Shown here one piece after another: positions 33,745 to 44,460 of a DNA stretch of 64,000 nt. This stretch comes from Patella vulgata. Its lineage: Eukaryota > Mollusca > Gastropoda > Patellidae. The notes beneath the pieces were generated by a model. It ran no database searches. It was not told where the DNA came from and saw only the letters and a program-made list of their open reading frames with translations. The position numbers and the translations under genes were made by a program. Location: the NCBI RefSeq assembly GCF_932274485.2, contig NC_065884.2, forward strand, positions 32,507,540 to 32,571,539. The letters run 5' to 3'. The stretch's first letter is position 1. Every line of letters begins with the position of its first letter.

Positions 33745-34209
33745 TCATTTGGGCGTCACTCCTAACATCCTACATAAAACCGTTATGCATTCGGCCCTTT
33801 TCCCTAAAATATTGTGACTGGTAGTGTATTCATCTGAAAAACATTCAGGCAGGTGGTTGGGGATACAGTGGAACTTAATTTTCCTGTCTTTGTACCCACA
33901 GCCAATTAAGGGGCAGGTCTGGTCTCGGCCTTGAGTGTGCCTGACGACCCTAGGTGCATTTGTATTTACTGTGACAGTCCTGGGGGTTTCACCCGTTCGG
34001 GTATACCCTAAAAACAAGGGATTGTGGGTGATGGGATGCGGAGAAACTGGCCTCTCCGCGGTCAAAACAACAGGTGTATGTCTGGGTGGCGAAGGAGCTG
34101 GCACAAAGTCCCCAAATCCCACGGGTGCTTGGTAACCCCGTCTATTTATGTTATTGAATCCTCTCCGGGAGTTATAAGGAGCCCACGAGCGTCTTCCTGG
34201 TTCTTCCAT
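33745..34209 (-). CDS. Finger ORF of third gypsy, copy 2
   Basis: This is the same 154-aa frame as 32987-33451, differing by one residue (FLGYTRTG versus FLEYTRTG). Being next to the integrase, this is the copy in original position if the duplication added the outer unit; the sequence cannot decide that. Confidence 0.5.
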   Translation of the reverse strand: MEEPGRRSWAPYNSRRGFNNINRRGYQAPVGFGDFVPAPSPPRHTPVVLTAERPVSPHPITHNPLFLGYTRTGETPRTVTVNTNAPRVVRHTQGRDQTCPLIGCGYKDRKIKFHCIPNHLPECFSDEYTTSHNILGKRAECITVLCRMLGVTPK

Positions 34210-34316
34210 TCCTAAAAAATAAAAGCTAGCACTGCCCTTACCGTTATAGCGGTAAAGACAGTAACTGTATTAGTTAAGTCCACCCCCCGTTCCCATATCA
34301 ACGTCACGACGGATAA

Positions 34317-35051
34317 TTACATAACACAACTGGGACAATAATAATCCCTATCATCCCAGTCTATACCCAGGTCTATATTAACACAGCGGTAATGAAACCA
34401 CTCATCGCAACGGTCACAACATATCATTGGAAGACCGTCGTCGGGTTTTCTACAAATGCAATAAAAATCAATATTTCCGGTATCAATCGGATTTATACTA
34501 GTTTCCGATTTTATACAGAACCTTAAAATCCACGACGGCAATTCCTTATCATGACAAACTTTTATACGGTCGTGATTTAAAACCGTTTCACCTTTCCGTG
34601 TCTTAATTCGGAACAAATATGGCGTAATTACTTGCGTTATAACTCCTGGGCCCTTCCATGTTGGGGATAATTTGCGACTTTTCCCCTTTTTAGTAGCGGT
34701 GTCCAAAATATAAACTGCATCATGTAATTGATATCGTTTCACGTTTGAACGTAAATCATAATCTCTCTTCATTCGTTCTTGGCTTGTATTTAATTTATCG
34801 CGAGCCAATTTATGCGTTTCAATTAAGGCCTGTTCGAGTTTGGAAACGAACGAATCCACGTCACCAGCGTTCTCAATGGGTGAACTAAACATCAGATCAG
34901 CGGGATGATTAACTTCCCGACCTAACATAAGTTTGTTAGCAGTATATCCTGTCTGTCTATTGACACTCGACCTCAAAGTGCTGGCAAGTTGCGGTAAATA
35001 AATATCCCAATCGTTTTGACACCCGTCTATATAACATTTTACAGCTTCCAT
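34317..35051 (-). CDS. Integrase C-terminal region fused to a PHD finger
   Basis: Of 244 residues, 1-60 are the end of the integrase core (STLRSSVNRQTGYTANKLML), 131-165 the GPY/F module (TWKGPGVITQVITPYLFRIK, VLNHDRIKV). Residues 198-242 have Cys/His spacing C-x-C-x11-C-x2-C-x4-H-x2-C-x15-C-x2-C, the C4HC3 order of a PHD finger, with DEWFH carrying the usual Trp before the His. PHD fingers commonly read histone H3 tails, so a role in steering integration to marked chromatin is a reasonable inference, parallel to chromodomains in other gypsy integrases. The fossil as a whole is broken. Confidence 0.85.
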   Translation of the reverse strand: MEAVKCYIDGCQNDWDIYLPQLASTLRSSVNRQTGYTANKLMLGREVNHPADLMFSSPIENAGDVDSFVSKLEQALIETHKLARDKLNTSQERMKRDYDLRSNVKRYQLHDAVYILDTATKKGKSRKLSPTWKGPGVITQVITPYLFRIKTRKGETVLNHDRIKVCHDKELPSWILRFCIKSETSINPIDTGNIDFYCICRKPDDGLPMICCDRCDEWFHYRCVNIDLGIDWDDRDYYCPSCVM

Positions 35052-37097
35052 AAGGGTATGGTTGTAACGTTCAACTTACCCGTTAGAAGACGGTCTATAG
35101 GGTGTAGTGCGGCCCTTATGTATTTGTAACACTTGGCACAATGCAGTAAACAAATGACTTTCAAAATTCCTTCCCCGATCGGTGAAAACTTGAAGCGGAC
35201 AACCAAACCGCGAAAAGAATTAATTAACTGCTGCCTTGGCCGTAATCTCCGCAGTCTGCTACGGTAGAGGAACGCACTCAACCCACTTTGAAAATTGGTC
35301 GACCATCATTAAGATGTATTCATTCCCCACTTTCGTAACTGGTAACGGACCCAAAAAGTCTAAATGTACCCTCTCCATTGGCGAACCTGCGTGATATTTA
35401 TTCAATTTGTAACGCGCTTTAGCTTGCATATTTTTATTCATATTACAGATGGCGCAAGAAGTGACATAAGCGCGTACATAATCAGTCATACCATACCAAT
35501 AGAACTGTTGCTTAATTCGACCTTTTGTTCTTTGAATGCCCGACAATGGAATGTTGTGACAATTTTTAACTCTTCCGGGACAACCAGTTGGGTATTTGAC
35601 AAATTACTAGGTTATTTAATGCGAAGAACACTGTTATCATCTAAAACAAATAGATTGCGGTTAATCTAGTAATGTTTTACTGCGGGATTTGTCGATATTA
35701 AATCGTTTTCTTCGGGTTCGATTCCGGAGTTTAACCAAGTAAAAATAATCTCTAAATCTTGATCATTATATTGAGCGGTTTTAATCGTTTCCACTGAATA
35801 ATCACTTAAAGAAATCGCTTCGCCATCCGTATCGTCATCAGTTCCCTCGATAGTTACAGCGTTTACTCGGGGGTCATTCGGATACCCTGTTACTGTTATG
35901 CTAATGGGTTCCTCTGTTAAATTGTTATCCAATAGCAAATTGCTTTTAATACCGAATTTATAAGGCAACGGTATTACATCATCCACATTTGTAGCAAACT
36001 CAATCCAATTTTTGTGAGCTCTCTGGCAATAAAGACAGCAGCCGCACGGCAAATCGGCTAACTGAATGTCTATATTAAAATTGTCGCATGGTTTATCCGA
36101 CAGTTTCATACGGCTTAAAACATCCGCATTAATATGCAAACTCGCCTTTCGGTGTACGACCGTCATATAATATTGAGTTGTCCTGTCGGGTGTTTAAAAC
36201 GTAACAGCCAGGTTAAACTGGCATGATCTGTTCTTACTATAAAAGGTTTGCCTAGCAAATAATGTCGAAATTGCCTTGTACTTGTAAATCATACAATTGC
36301 TAAAAGTTCTTGTCTGGTGGTACAGTAACGACGCTGCTGAGACGAAAGGGAAAAACTACTATAAGCGATAACTCGCTCTTGGCCATCTTGTACCTGTGAC
36401 AATTCGGCGGCGACAGCATTCATGCTGGCATCACAGTAAAGAATGAAGGTATCATTTTCCGTAGGCAACGCTAGCACAGGAGTTGTCACAAGTAAATGTT
36501 TTAGTTGATCAAATGCAATTTGTTGATTATCACCCCATACAAAAGGCTTTTTACCGGTAATAGCATATAACGGTATGGCTATTCTAGCAAACCCTTTAAT
36601 AAATGTTCTATGGTAATTCGCGAAGCCAAGGAAGGATTCGACTTCTTTAGTACAAGTAGGAACCATCCATTTTTCGACGGTTTTGGTTAAATTGTTACCC
36701 GCTTTTACACCATTGTGGCTGCCTATACGGCCCAGGAATTCGACTTCCTGCTGAAACAATTCGCATTTCTTAGGCTTCAATTTCATGCCATATTGCCGGA
36801 ATCGATCTAATACCAATCTTAAATTTGTTAAATGGTCATCCACATTTTTACACATGACCATTGTTTCGTCCAAAAATGCTAATGCAATGTTCCAACTGAG
36901 ACCATTTAGAACCAGACTGATACTCCTCGAGTAACCGAAACTGCTCCAGTCAATCCGAAAGGAAGTTTCGTAAATTCAAACAAACCGTACTTAGTAATAA
37001 AGGCGGTTTTCTTCCGATCCTCTTGTCTAAGAGGAATTTGCCAATACGCTGAATTTGCGTCATTTATTTCCCGACAAGGCATCCATACATTCATCAA
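35039..37097 (-). pseudogene. Third gypsy RT, RNase H, linker and integrase 5' region
   Basis: Read leftward: RT palm (YWQIPLRQEDRKKTAFITKY), RT thumb/connection (YGMKLKPKKCELFQQEVEFL), RNase H (FILYCDASMNAVAAELSQ, VIAYSSFSLSSQQRRYC), a linker with CGCCLYCQRAH, and integrase zinc and core start (SCAICNMNKN, VHLDFLGPLPVTK). Typical Ty3/gypsy order; broken with several breaks. Confidence 0.85.
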
Positions 37098-37130
37098 CTA
37101 GGGGCAGGGGAAATACGTCTTTAGTGGCCC

Positions 37131-37509
37131 CTGTCCCGTCCTCATTCACTTGGAAAGCAGAGAACAATCAAATGTCAAGCAATCAAGAACATTTTTTAGT
37201 TTTCTTGATGTTTCCTCTTTGGATGCTAGACTGGAGCTGATGGATGATGCTCAGTCGCTTCCGTATATATACAAAAAGGTCGTAAAAGCCTGGCGGCAAC
37301 GTGGTTCAGAGTAGTGGAGATGTGACTGTAAATGAAATACTTGCTAACAATCCCTCGTGGCATAGATTATGTTATCAACTGACTTCCAAGCTGAATGTGG
37401 AACAAGCATGTGGAATGCTGCTTTGTTGGAAATTAAGTATACCACCACTTACAAAACGATGCGTCCAACTAGATGAGGGGTCACATCGTCGTTTAAGTGG
37501 TGATATATA
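37131..37509 (+). other. Flank of gypsy and Tc1; possible decayed exon
   Basis: A short frame from about 37301 (SGDVTVNEILANNPSWHRLC) has protein-like composition and ends at the Tc1 insertion. It has no ATG start at that position and I do not recognise it. It may be an exon remnant interrupted by Tc1. Confidence 0.2.
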
Positions 37510-39036
37510 CTATTCAAAAAAAGTAGGGGATATTTGATTTTTAAGTGTTATTAAAGTCACCTAATGAAACTGACGAAGAAACAAATGACAAAATGAAATG
37601 AAGTTCACATTCATCGATTTATTCCAAATGATCGTTAGACTAAGTAAGGCACAGACTGACCATTATAAGGGTAAAATGATACCCGGGGTCAAACAGCAAA
37701 GTTACCACAGCATCACAACCAAGTCAGTAACGGGTAAATCCTCCTCTGTTTGCCAAACAAGCATTGATCCGACGTGGCATACTCCTAATGAGACGTCTAA
37801 GGTCATTTTGGTCCAGATTGTCCCATTCCTGTTGCAACGCAGCAGCAAGTTCTTGGACATTGGCAGGACGTTGTTGACGTTGACGTAACCTCTGTCCAAG
37901 CATGTCCCAGACATGCTCGATGGGGGAGAGGTCGGGACTCAGTGCTGGCCAAGGTAATGTGGTGATGTTCTGTTGTTGGAGGTAACCTGTAACGATCCTG
38001 GCCCTGTGACATCTTGCGTTGTCATCCTGGAAGATGAAACGGCGGCCATGACGTCGTGCGAACGGCACAACATGGACTGCCAAGATGTTGTCCCGGTAGT
38101 ACTGGCCTGTAACACGCCCTGCAACAACATGTAAAGCCGTTCTTCCAGCAACAGTGATGCCTCCCCACACCATAACAGAACCACCCCCAAATCGATCATG
38201 TCTGATGACGTTAATGTCTTGGAAGCGCTCGTTTCGACGACGCCACACCCTCCTACGTCTGTCAAAAAAATCAACAGTGAACCTTGACTCATCTGAAAAC
38301 ATCACATTGCTCCAGCGTCGATTATCCCAGTGTTGACGATCCCTACACCAACGACGTCTTGGCTTAATGTGATGATCTCTCAAACAAGGGATCACGCGAG
38401 GACGTCGGGCGCGAAGGTGACCCCTATGCAGTCGATTCCGAATCGTCTGGCCACTCACTCTCACACCAGTGTCTGTTTGAAGACGAGCGCTGATCTGATT
38501 TGCTGTGATGACACGATTTCTCAAGGCCAAGGTACGGATAAATCGATCCTGGGCTTGAGTTGTCGCCCTTGGTCGACCTGAGCGTGGTCTGTCCTGTACA
38601 GATTGTGTATCACGGTATCTGGACCATAGCCTGCTTATGACAGACTGAGAAACATTCATCGTCCGCGCCACAACCGCCTGTGTTGTGCCGATCTGTAGCA
38701 TGCCAAGGGCACGTAACCTTTCATTTTGGGTAAGCCGACGCATATCAAAATTTGTTTTCTGGTCACTAAAACAATTAAACTGATGTTTCCACCCTGGAAT
38801 TCAATGCCACAATGACTGTAACATTCAAAGTCAGAGTCGTGCAAATCTTGGGTTGGACCCCCATGATGATCCCAAGCATCACCTGCATTCCATGCGGTAG
38901 CTATTGGTGCGTTTGGGCGTCACATGTAACTGGAAATGTTTCTTCTGTTAGGTTCTATAGTGACTTTTTTTGTAGTCATTTGCATATTTTAGTATTATGC
39001 CCCCAAAATCAAATATCCCCTACTTTTTTTGAATAG
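37510..39036 (-). mobile_element. Tc1/mariner element, copy 1, 1527 bp
   Basis: The inverted ends CTATTCAAAAAAAGTAGGGG and its reverse complement are each flanked by TA. The length equals copy 2 (52121-53647) exactly and sequence is nearly identical. It contains an intact transposase ORF on the minus strand. It looks complete and recently mobile. Confidence 0.95.
37724..38743 (-). CDS. Tc1-type DD34E transposase, intact
   Basis: The 339-aa enzyme would cut and paste its own element at TA sites. The N-terminal half has two helix-turn-helix units (about 5-45 and 80-118) split by an AT-hook-like SGRPRATT. The catalytic triad is D151 (MFSDESRF), D241 (FQDDNARC) and E276 (SPIEHVWD), with exactly 34 residues between the last two, as in Tc1. 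Length is normal for the family. The start is the first ATG after the leader. Eight residues differ from the copy at 52414-53433. Confidence 0.95.
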   Translation of the reverse strand: MRRLTQNERLRALGMLQIGTTQAVVARTMNVSQSVISRLWSRYRDTQSVQDRPRSGRPRATTQAQDRFIRTLALRNRVITANQISARLQTDTGVRVSGQTIRNRLHRGHLRARRPRVIPCLRDHHIKPRRRWCRDRQHWDNRRWSNVMFSDESRFTVDFFDRRRRVWRRRNERFQDINVIRHDRFGGGSVMVWGGITVAGRTALHVVAGRVTGQYYRDNILAVHVVPFARRHGRRFIFQDDNARCHRARIVTGYLQQQNITTLPWPALSPDLSPIEHVWDMLGQRLRQRQQRPANVQELAAALQQEWDNLDQNDLRRLIRSMPRRINACLANRGGFTRY

Positions 39037-39943
39037 TATAGTTTGTTTTTCCAAAGCGACAGCATTTCTGTGAACCGCTCCTTCCACACTCAAATTTGGG
39101 TCAGTTGATAATATAATCTATATGCCACGAAGGTTTCTTATAGCAAGTATTACTATTTCATTTGCAATGTTTTTATTTTCTTTGTAATCACTTTATATTA
39201 AATATCATACATGGGCCATTCCATATCAACTGATGCAAGGTTTTAACCCGACCCCTCCGGATTTTTCCAATTTTTTTATATTTTGTTATGGATCCACTGA
39301 GATGACCATATGCCAAATTACAGGCCTGTCGAATAATTTTTCGCGAAGTTATGGCGCCCAGAAGAGTTCTATGTCGGAAAATTGAGTCACATCCAACCGC
39401 AAATTGGCTAAGTTCAAGCAACGAATTAGGCAGGTTCAAAAGCCAATAGACTTATTTTAATTTGCTTTTCTAATGGAACTCGGGCCAAATTTTCCGAATC
39501 TGGCATTATTTTTGGTCTACGCCTAAACCCTGGGTCTGTAACTTGTACTGAATTTGGTATAAAAACGACTGAAAATCGAAACTTTGTGACGCGTTCACAG
39601 CCAAACTACGAGTGCGGCTAATGTCATCTCTGGATATTCTGGAGCTCTTGGACAGGTCTTATGGTCAAACAAAAAAATTAGGTTCTCCGGTCCCGGGTTC
39701 GCAGAAATTTTCGCACCTGAAAATTGAAAATATCGAAAATTTCGCATTTTCACACTCAAATTTCGAAATGTGGGGTCACATAGATTTCGACGAAAATCGC
39801 ATGGTAGTAAGAACCATCCAGGGTCATGGTTATGTGAAAGTATGAACTTTGATATTTTTCTCCTTCATACATATTTTTGACAATAAAAATACATAAAATA
39901 ACTTGATTTCACGATTTCTGTTTTGGAGCGAGGTGTACGTTTG

Positions 39944-40171
39944 ATGCATGTTTTCTCACTCAATGAGGCAGAAATGAGGTATTGCGGCCTCAACTACGCT
40001 GTCGCTCCCAGTATTCTTCCAGAAAGTGTTGCCAAAATGGTGTTAAAAGTTGGCAAATTGCCAATCTGTGGTGACACTGCGCCTGTCATGCCGCGGACAG
40101 CAGCAAGGTCCACGCTTCCACCACGGGGGAAATTTAGCACCGGAATTAAGCTTGGTCCAGACCCCGAATGA
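39944..40171 (+). CDS. Unrecognised ORF in long-TIR element
   Basis: The frame starts MHVFSLNEAEMRYCGLNYAV and runs 75 residues to a stop, ending STGIKLGPDPE. Composition is protein-like, with balanced hydrophobic residues, but no motif is known to me. It may be a first exon or a decayed piece. Confidence 0.3.
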   Translation: MHVFSLNEAEMRYCGLNYAVAPSILPESVAKMVLKVGKLPICGDTAPVMPRTAARSTLPPRGKFSTGIKLGPDPE

Positions 40172-40387
40172 CAACCACACGGTGTACGAGAGATCCGAAC
40201 TTCGCCATTCGTTTGAAAGTGGTCAAGAAACCGAAAATTGTACGACTTCATAGACGTCAGAAATTCCGAAAATCTCACGTGGAAGAATCGCGGGGTTATG
40301 AAGGGGTCATTGGGCTCCAAATTTCTGATCTTAGGTTCATAGGCGCTTGTATCAATATAAACATTGAAAAGTGATCGAAAAAAAGAG

Positions 40388-40643
40388 ATGGCAGAATCTT
40401 GCTCAATCGGAGTACAACTTGGTGAAACATGTCACGGATATCTATCTCGGTCTCACGGACTAGCTGTAGCCGCTGCTCTCTCAGTAGACGACAAGGGACT
40501 TATCGAATGGAGATCGGGTGCGGATTTATCCAATGAAAGTGCAACAATTTGCAACCCTCATGTCAGTTTCTACCTCGCGAAGTACGACAGCATGCAGAAG
40601 GTGTGCATGGATCCCGGAAAACGTCACAAAAGAATCGTCAAAA
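40388..40643 (+). CDS. Candidate exon of an unrecognised protein in long-TIR element
   Basis: From ATG at 40388 the frame reads MAESCSIGVQLGETCHGYLS and later NPHVSFYLAKYDSMQKVCMD, up to a strong donor AAAA|GTAAGT at 40644. A possible acceptor (CATTGCAG) precedes 40866. Two frames after that acceptor are open and I cannot tell which is used. No homologue is recognised. Confidence 0.35.
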
Positions 40644-40865
40644 GTAAGTTAATGCAATATAATTCTTTGACGATGGCCCTTAACTTTCAGCAATCAGCTG
40701 ATGAACATGCAGCAGGGCCCGAAATTCGTTTGGAAAGTTATTTCACTATTGTCAATAGTTTCAGGTGTCTTATTTACTTGGTTAATTGTAGTCAATAGGT
40801 CGTCGATCGTTCATTTCTTCATATTTTTTGGGGGAATGGACATTCCCCCTTATTTGGCATTGCAG

Positions 40866-41081
40866 GGTCCGTACGCAATTTCGCACTCAGTTTCTGTTTC
40901 AGAGGCGCTGAGAAGCATCGACGCCGCATTGACGACGAGGTTAAAACTGAAGCCCGGTCAGTTCCAATTCACATGGCCTCTTCGAGACGATTCATGTTAC
41001 ATCCCGTATCAAGACGTGGTTTGCACTGTTAGGGCCTGGATAGGTCGCAAAGACTCTCCAAGCGCGACTACGAAAAGATAG
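40866..41081 (+). CDS. Candidate second exon in long-TIR element
   Basis: After the acceptor-like TTGGCATTGCAG, one frame reads ISHSVSVSEALRSIDAALTT and FTWPLRDDSCYIPYQDVVCT, ending at 41081. The phase does not match the 40643 donor, so either another donor is used or another frame is right. Confidence 0.25.
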   Translation, partial: GPYAISHSVSVSEALRSIDAALTTRLKLKPGQFQFTWPLRDDSCYIPYQDVVCTVRAWIGRKDSPSATTKR

Positions 41082-43205
41082 TGGAGGAACTGGAATATGA
41101 TGTATCATTCGATTGAAGTTTTATAGTTAACTCGAGGATAAGTCCCATTCTACTTTTATGCGAATACTGAAGACTCGTGCATGACATATGTATGATATTT
41201 TATGGTCTATCCAAGCTCTAAAGTTCTATCAATGCCATTTTAGTACATGAAAACCAAAGCTTGAAATTCCATGATTTTACGTCTGTTTATTGTCAAAAAT
41301 ATGTATGAAGGAGAAAAATATCAAAGTTCATACTTTCACATAAACATGACCCTGGATGGTTCTTACTACCATGCGATTTTCGTCGAAATCTATGTGACCC
41401 CACATTTCGAAATTTGAGCGTAAAAATGTGAAATTTTCGATATTTTCAATTTTCAGGTGCGAAAATTTCTGCGAACCCGGGGCCGAAGAACCTAATTTTT
41501 TTGTTTGGCCATAAGACCTGTCCAAGAGCTCCAGAATATCCAGAGATGACATTAGCCGCACTCGCAGTTTGGTTGTGAGCGCGTCGCAAAGTTTCGATTT
41601 TCAGTCGTTTTTATACCAAATTCAGTACAAGTTAGAGACCCAGGGTTTAGGCATAGGTCAAAAATAATGCCAGATTCGGAAAATTTGGCCCGAGTTCCAT
41701 TCGAAAAGTAAGTTAAAATAAGTCTATTGGCTTTTGAACCTGCCTAATTCGTTGCTTGAACTTAGCCAATTTGCGGTTGGATGTGACTCAATTTTCCAAC
41801 ATAGAGCTCTTCTGGGCGCCATAACTTCGCGAAAAATTATTCGACAGGCCTGTAATTTGGCATATGGTTATCTCAATGGATCCATAACAAAATATAAAAA
41901 AATTGGAAAAATTCGCAGGGGTCGGGTTAAAACCTTGCATCAGTTGATATGGAATGACCCACATTCCCGTTTTACTTTTTAATTTATTACCATTTCAAAA
42001 GTTGTAACTATTTTAACCATTACATTTTTAACCATCGTTAACTTTGTATCTAAACTGAAAGTCTCGATGGTGCCACCAAGTCATAAAACCAGACTTAGTC
42101 CAAATACTACAACATGATCTACCAATTGCAAGTAAATATGCTATTTTCTTGGAAAATCTATATCAGCTTAGTGGTCAACTCGGATGAGGAATTTTCATCG
42201 TTGGATATTATACCTAAACACTGGTTAAAACACTACATTGTCCCATTTTCACGCCACAAATGGCAGCCATATTAGAAATATGCTAAATATTTAAAAATGT
42301 GATTATTTTACACAGTTTTAAACAGCAGAAATAGAATCTGCATCCCGAAAACATATATATTGACACCAAAGACAACTACTTTATCTATATCAGCACATCG
42401 TCCAATCTTCCTGCCAAAAATGGCTGCCATCTTGGAAATATTGTAATATTTTGTGACTTACTATGTTGAACCACCAAACACTAAAGTAGACAAGCTGTAG
42501 TAGCGACGTGTTGATAGTTTGGTAGCTGTATAACAAGTGACTCATTTAACATCAGTTATGTCACACTAATCATTGTGACCTCTATAAAAACCCTCATTTA
42601 CAACATTCCTCCCCGTTTTGTTGGCACTTGGTCACAATAAGGGTACAGGAAGCTCATACAGGGACCAAACATTTTGTTAAAATCAGTATGTACAATAAAA
42701 GTGAAAGCTATCTACACAGTAAAATCATTAAAACTTCTGGTGAAGATTTCAGGTCAGAGTAAAAACATCCTGCAACGCCTTGCCCAAGGAATGAATCAGC
42801 TGGAACCAATTCATCAACTGTAAGCCTGTTATCTTCCAGAACATCATTGATTCCAGGTGAATAGAATCCAGGCAGGGGGAAACAACACCAGTTTCTAGAT
42901 CTTGAAATGAAGGTCTGTGTCGCTCCAACCATAATTGAAAGTCGTTCAAGTCTTGTTTGATCTGATCACAGTGGATAACTATTTGTTATTTTCTGGCATC
43001 CAATCGATACAATGTGAGGTTTGCAGCAATACCAAGATAAGGATCCTCCTCAGGAGGTGGCAATTTCATACGCTGTTCAGTCTTGTAGGACGAATCAATG
43101 ACATACCCAACATCACCAAGCAAGAACCTGATAATGTCATGTCACAAAGACCTGCAACCTGCAACCAAAGGATTGGTACCCCAAGCTAACAAAGTGGCAG
43201 AGATC

Positions 43206-44460
43206 TCCTTTTTATACGCCCACATTGAAATGTGGATGTATATTGCCGTCGCCCCTGTACGTCCGTCTGTAGGGTGACCCATGCACTCTACAGAAATACA
43301 GTCCACTGCTGATAGTTCGAGACTACCACTGAAGTATGCATATTCGCCGTGTCGAGACCAACTTTCTGACAGTATGATACTATAAATAGCCATGGCACGT
43401 GCAATTCTCTACAAATCTATCAACTATTACAGCCGTAAAAAATTTATTGTTGACGATTTTGAATAGCAGTAAAATTAAGCTTCTTGGTTATTACAGCAGA
43501 TTTAGAAATTACGTTCATTTTATTTTTTAAATCGCTTTATCATTAACTGTACCGTTAAGAGCGGCATCTTTTGGATTAGTACAAATAATATCTCTGAATC
43601 ACTTTTGTTAGTAGGAACATGATACTAGCAGTAGTTTCATTTTACTTTTACAAGCTTCTTAAAACAATTGTTGAGCTAGCTAATGTGAGTTTTTCTAAAT
43701 TCAATTTCTTGTTCCAGCTTTCTGTTATGTTTCGTAAAAAGGTAGTCTTGATTATCCCGACCTGTCAATCAGACGTAGAATGGTCAGTACACTGGTTAAG
43801 CGAGACTAATTTCAAAACAAGGGCACATAACCTATCTTTTACACAAAAGTGTCTGGATGTTATGGACGAAACTTGGAACCAGTTTCAGTCTATTATTTAT
43901 AGATCATTAAATGGTCATAGCTTATTAAGTACAACATGATCGTTTATTTAGTGACTATAATTGTGTGAAACTGATTTAAGGCTTGGTATGTATATAAATA
44001 TTGTGGCGTAATTGTCGAGATATTTGGAGATATTTATTTATAGTGGGTCACCCTACCGTCTGTTGGTCCGTCCTCCGTCCATCGTCCACAATTTCTTGTG
44101 AACGCTCTAACGCCAAAAGTTATCATCCAATTGTTTTAAAATTGATATACGTTGTTTACATTAATGAGATAAAGAGAAGCCTATTTAATTTCAATAATTT
44201 CTGTTTATTACGTCTAGAGTTATGGCCCTTGTTTCGCTTTTTTTAACCTTGTGAACGCTCTAATGACAAAAGTTAACATACAATATTTGTGAAATTTATA
44301 TGCAATATTTAATCTAGTGAAATGAAGAAGCCTATTGAATTTCAACAATTTCTGTTTATTACGTCTAATGGCCCTTGTTTCACTTTATTGAACCTTGTGA
44401 ACGCTCTAACTCCAAAAGTTATCATCCGATCTTTCTGAAATTTATATGCATTATTTAAAT
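43206..44460 (+). repeat. CGCCCAC-family element, interrupted
   Basis: The head TTTTTATACGCCCACATTGA and CGTCGCCCC run to 43268. The element resumes at 44057 with GTTGGTCCGTCC and monomers containing TTGTGAACGCTCTAAC and GAGTTATGGCCCTTG. The break is the 788-bp insertion at 43269-44056. Confidence 0.8.
43269..44056 (+). mobile_element. 788-bp element with 13-bp inverted ends and CGTCT duplication
   Basis: The ends are GTAGGGTGACCCA and TGGGTCACCCTAC, flanked by CGTCT at 43264-43268 and 44057-44061. It contains a good TATA box (ACTATAAATAGCC, about 43378) and a frame (43619-43939) with IIPTCQSDVEWSVHWLSETN. A truncated copy sits at 62092-62752. The 5-bp duplication does not fix the superfamily. 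The gene-like interior suggests a non-autonomous carrier of captured sequence. Confidence 0.8.

Larger units (their letters stand above)
32909..34424. repeat. 758-bp tandem duplication
   Basis: 32909-33666 and 33667-34424 are directly adjacent and almost identical; I noticed one substitution (GGTATACTC versus GGTATACCC). Each unit includes the 154-aa ORF and the last ~108 bp of the PHD-integrase ORF. The near identity means a very recent event or an assembly artefact. Confidence 0.93.
32161..37130 (-). mobile_element. Third Ty3/gypsy element, 5'-incomplete fossil with PHD-type integrase
   Basis: On the minus strand, RT (from 37097), RNase H, integrase, a PHD finger, a small finger ORF (present twice by tandem duplication) and a further ORF are followed by a purine tract and candidate 3' LTR. 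No gag, protease or 5' LTR is present. It is broken with several breaks. Age cannot be read from LTRs since only one is present; the 758-bp duplication is recent. Confidence 0.82.
39213..41960 (+). mobile_element. Unclassified DNA element with ~675-bp inverted ends
   Basis: The arms 39213-39888 and 41286-41960 are inverted copies with termini GGG(C/T)CATTCCATATCAACTG. ACAT lies directly outside both ends (39209-39212, 41961-41964), a likely 4-bp duplication. The ~1.4-kb centre holds several protein-like frames and a consensus splice donor. Four-bp duplications occur in more than one superfamily, and I see no known transposase motif, so class is open. Confidence 0.75.

Noticed and set aside
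37301-37509. Death-domain-like exon
   Set aside because: Only a loose resemblance, no ATG start there, and interrupted by Tc1; not enough to name.
37598-38844. Many frames on both strands over the Tc1 copies
   Set aside because: All are shadows of the 339-aa transposase and recur identically in the second copy.
43684-43718. GTGAGT...TTCCAG as an intron in the 788-bp element
   Set aside because: About 33 bp is too short for an intron and the frame is open across it.
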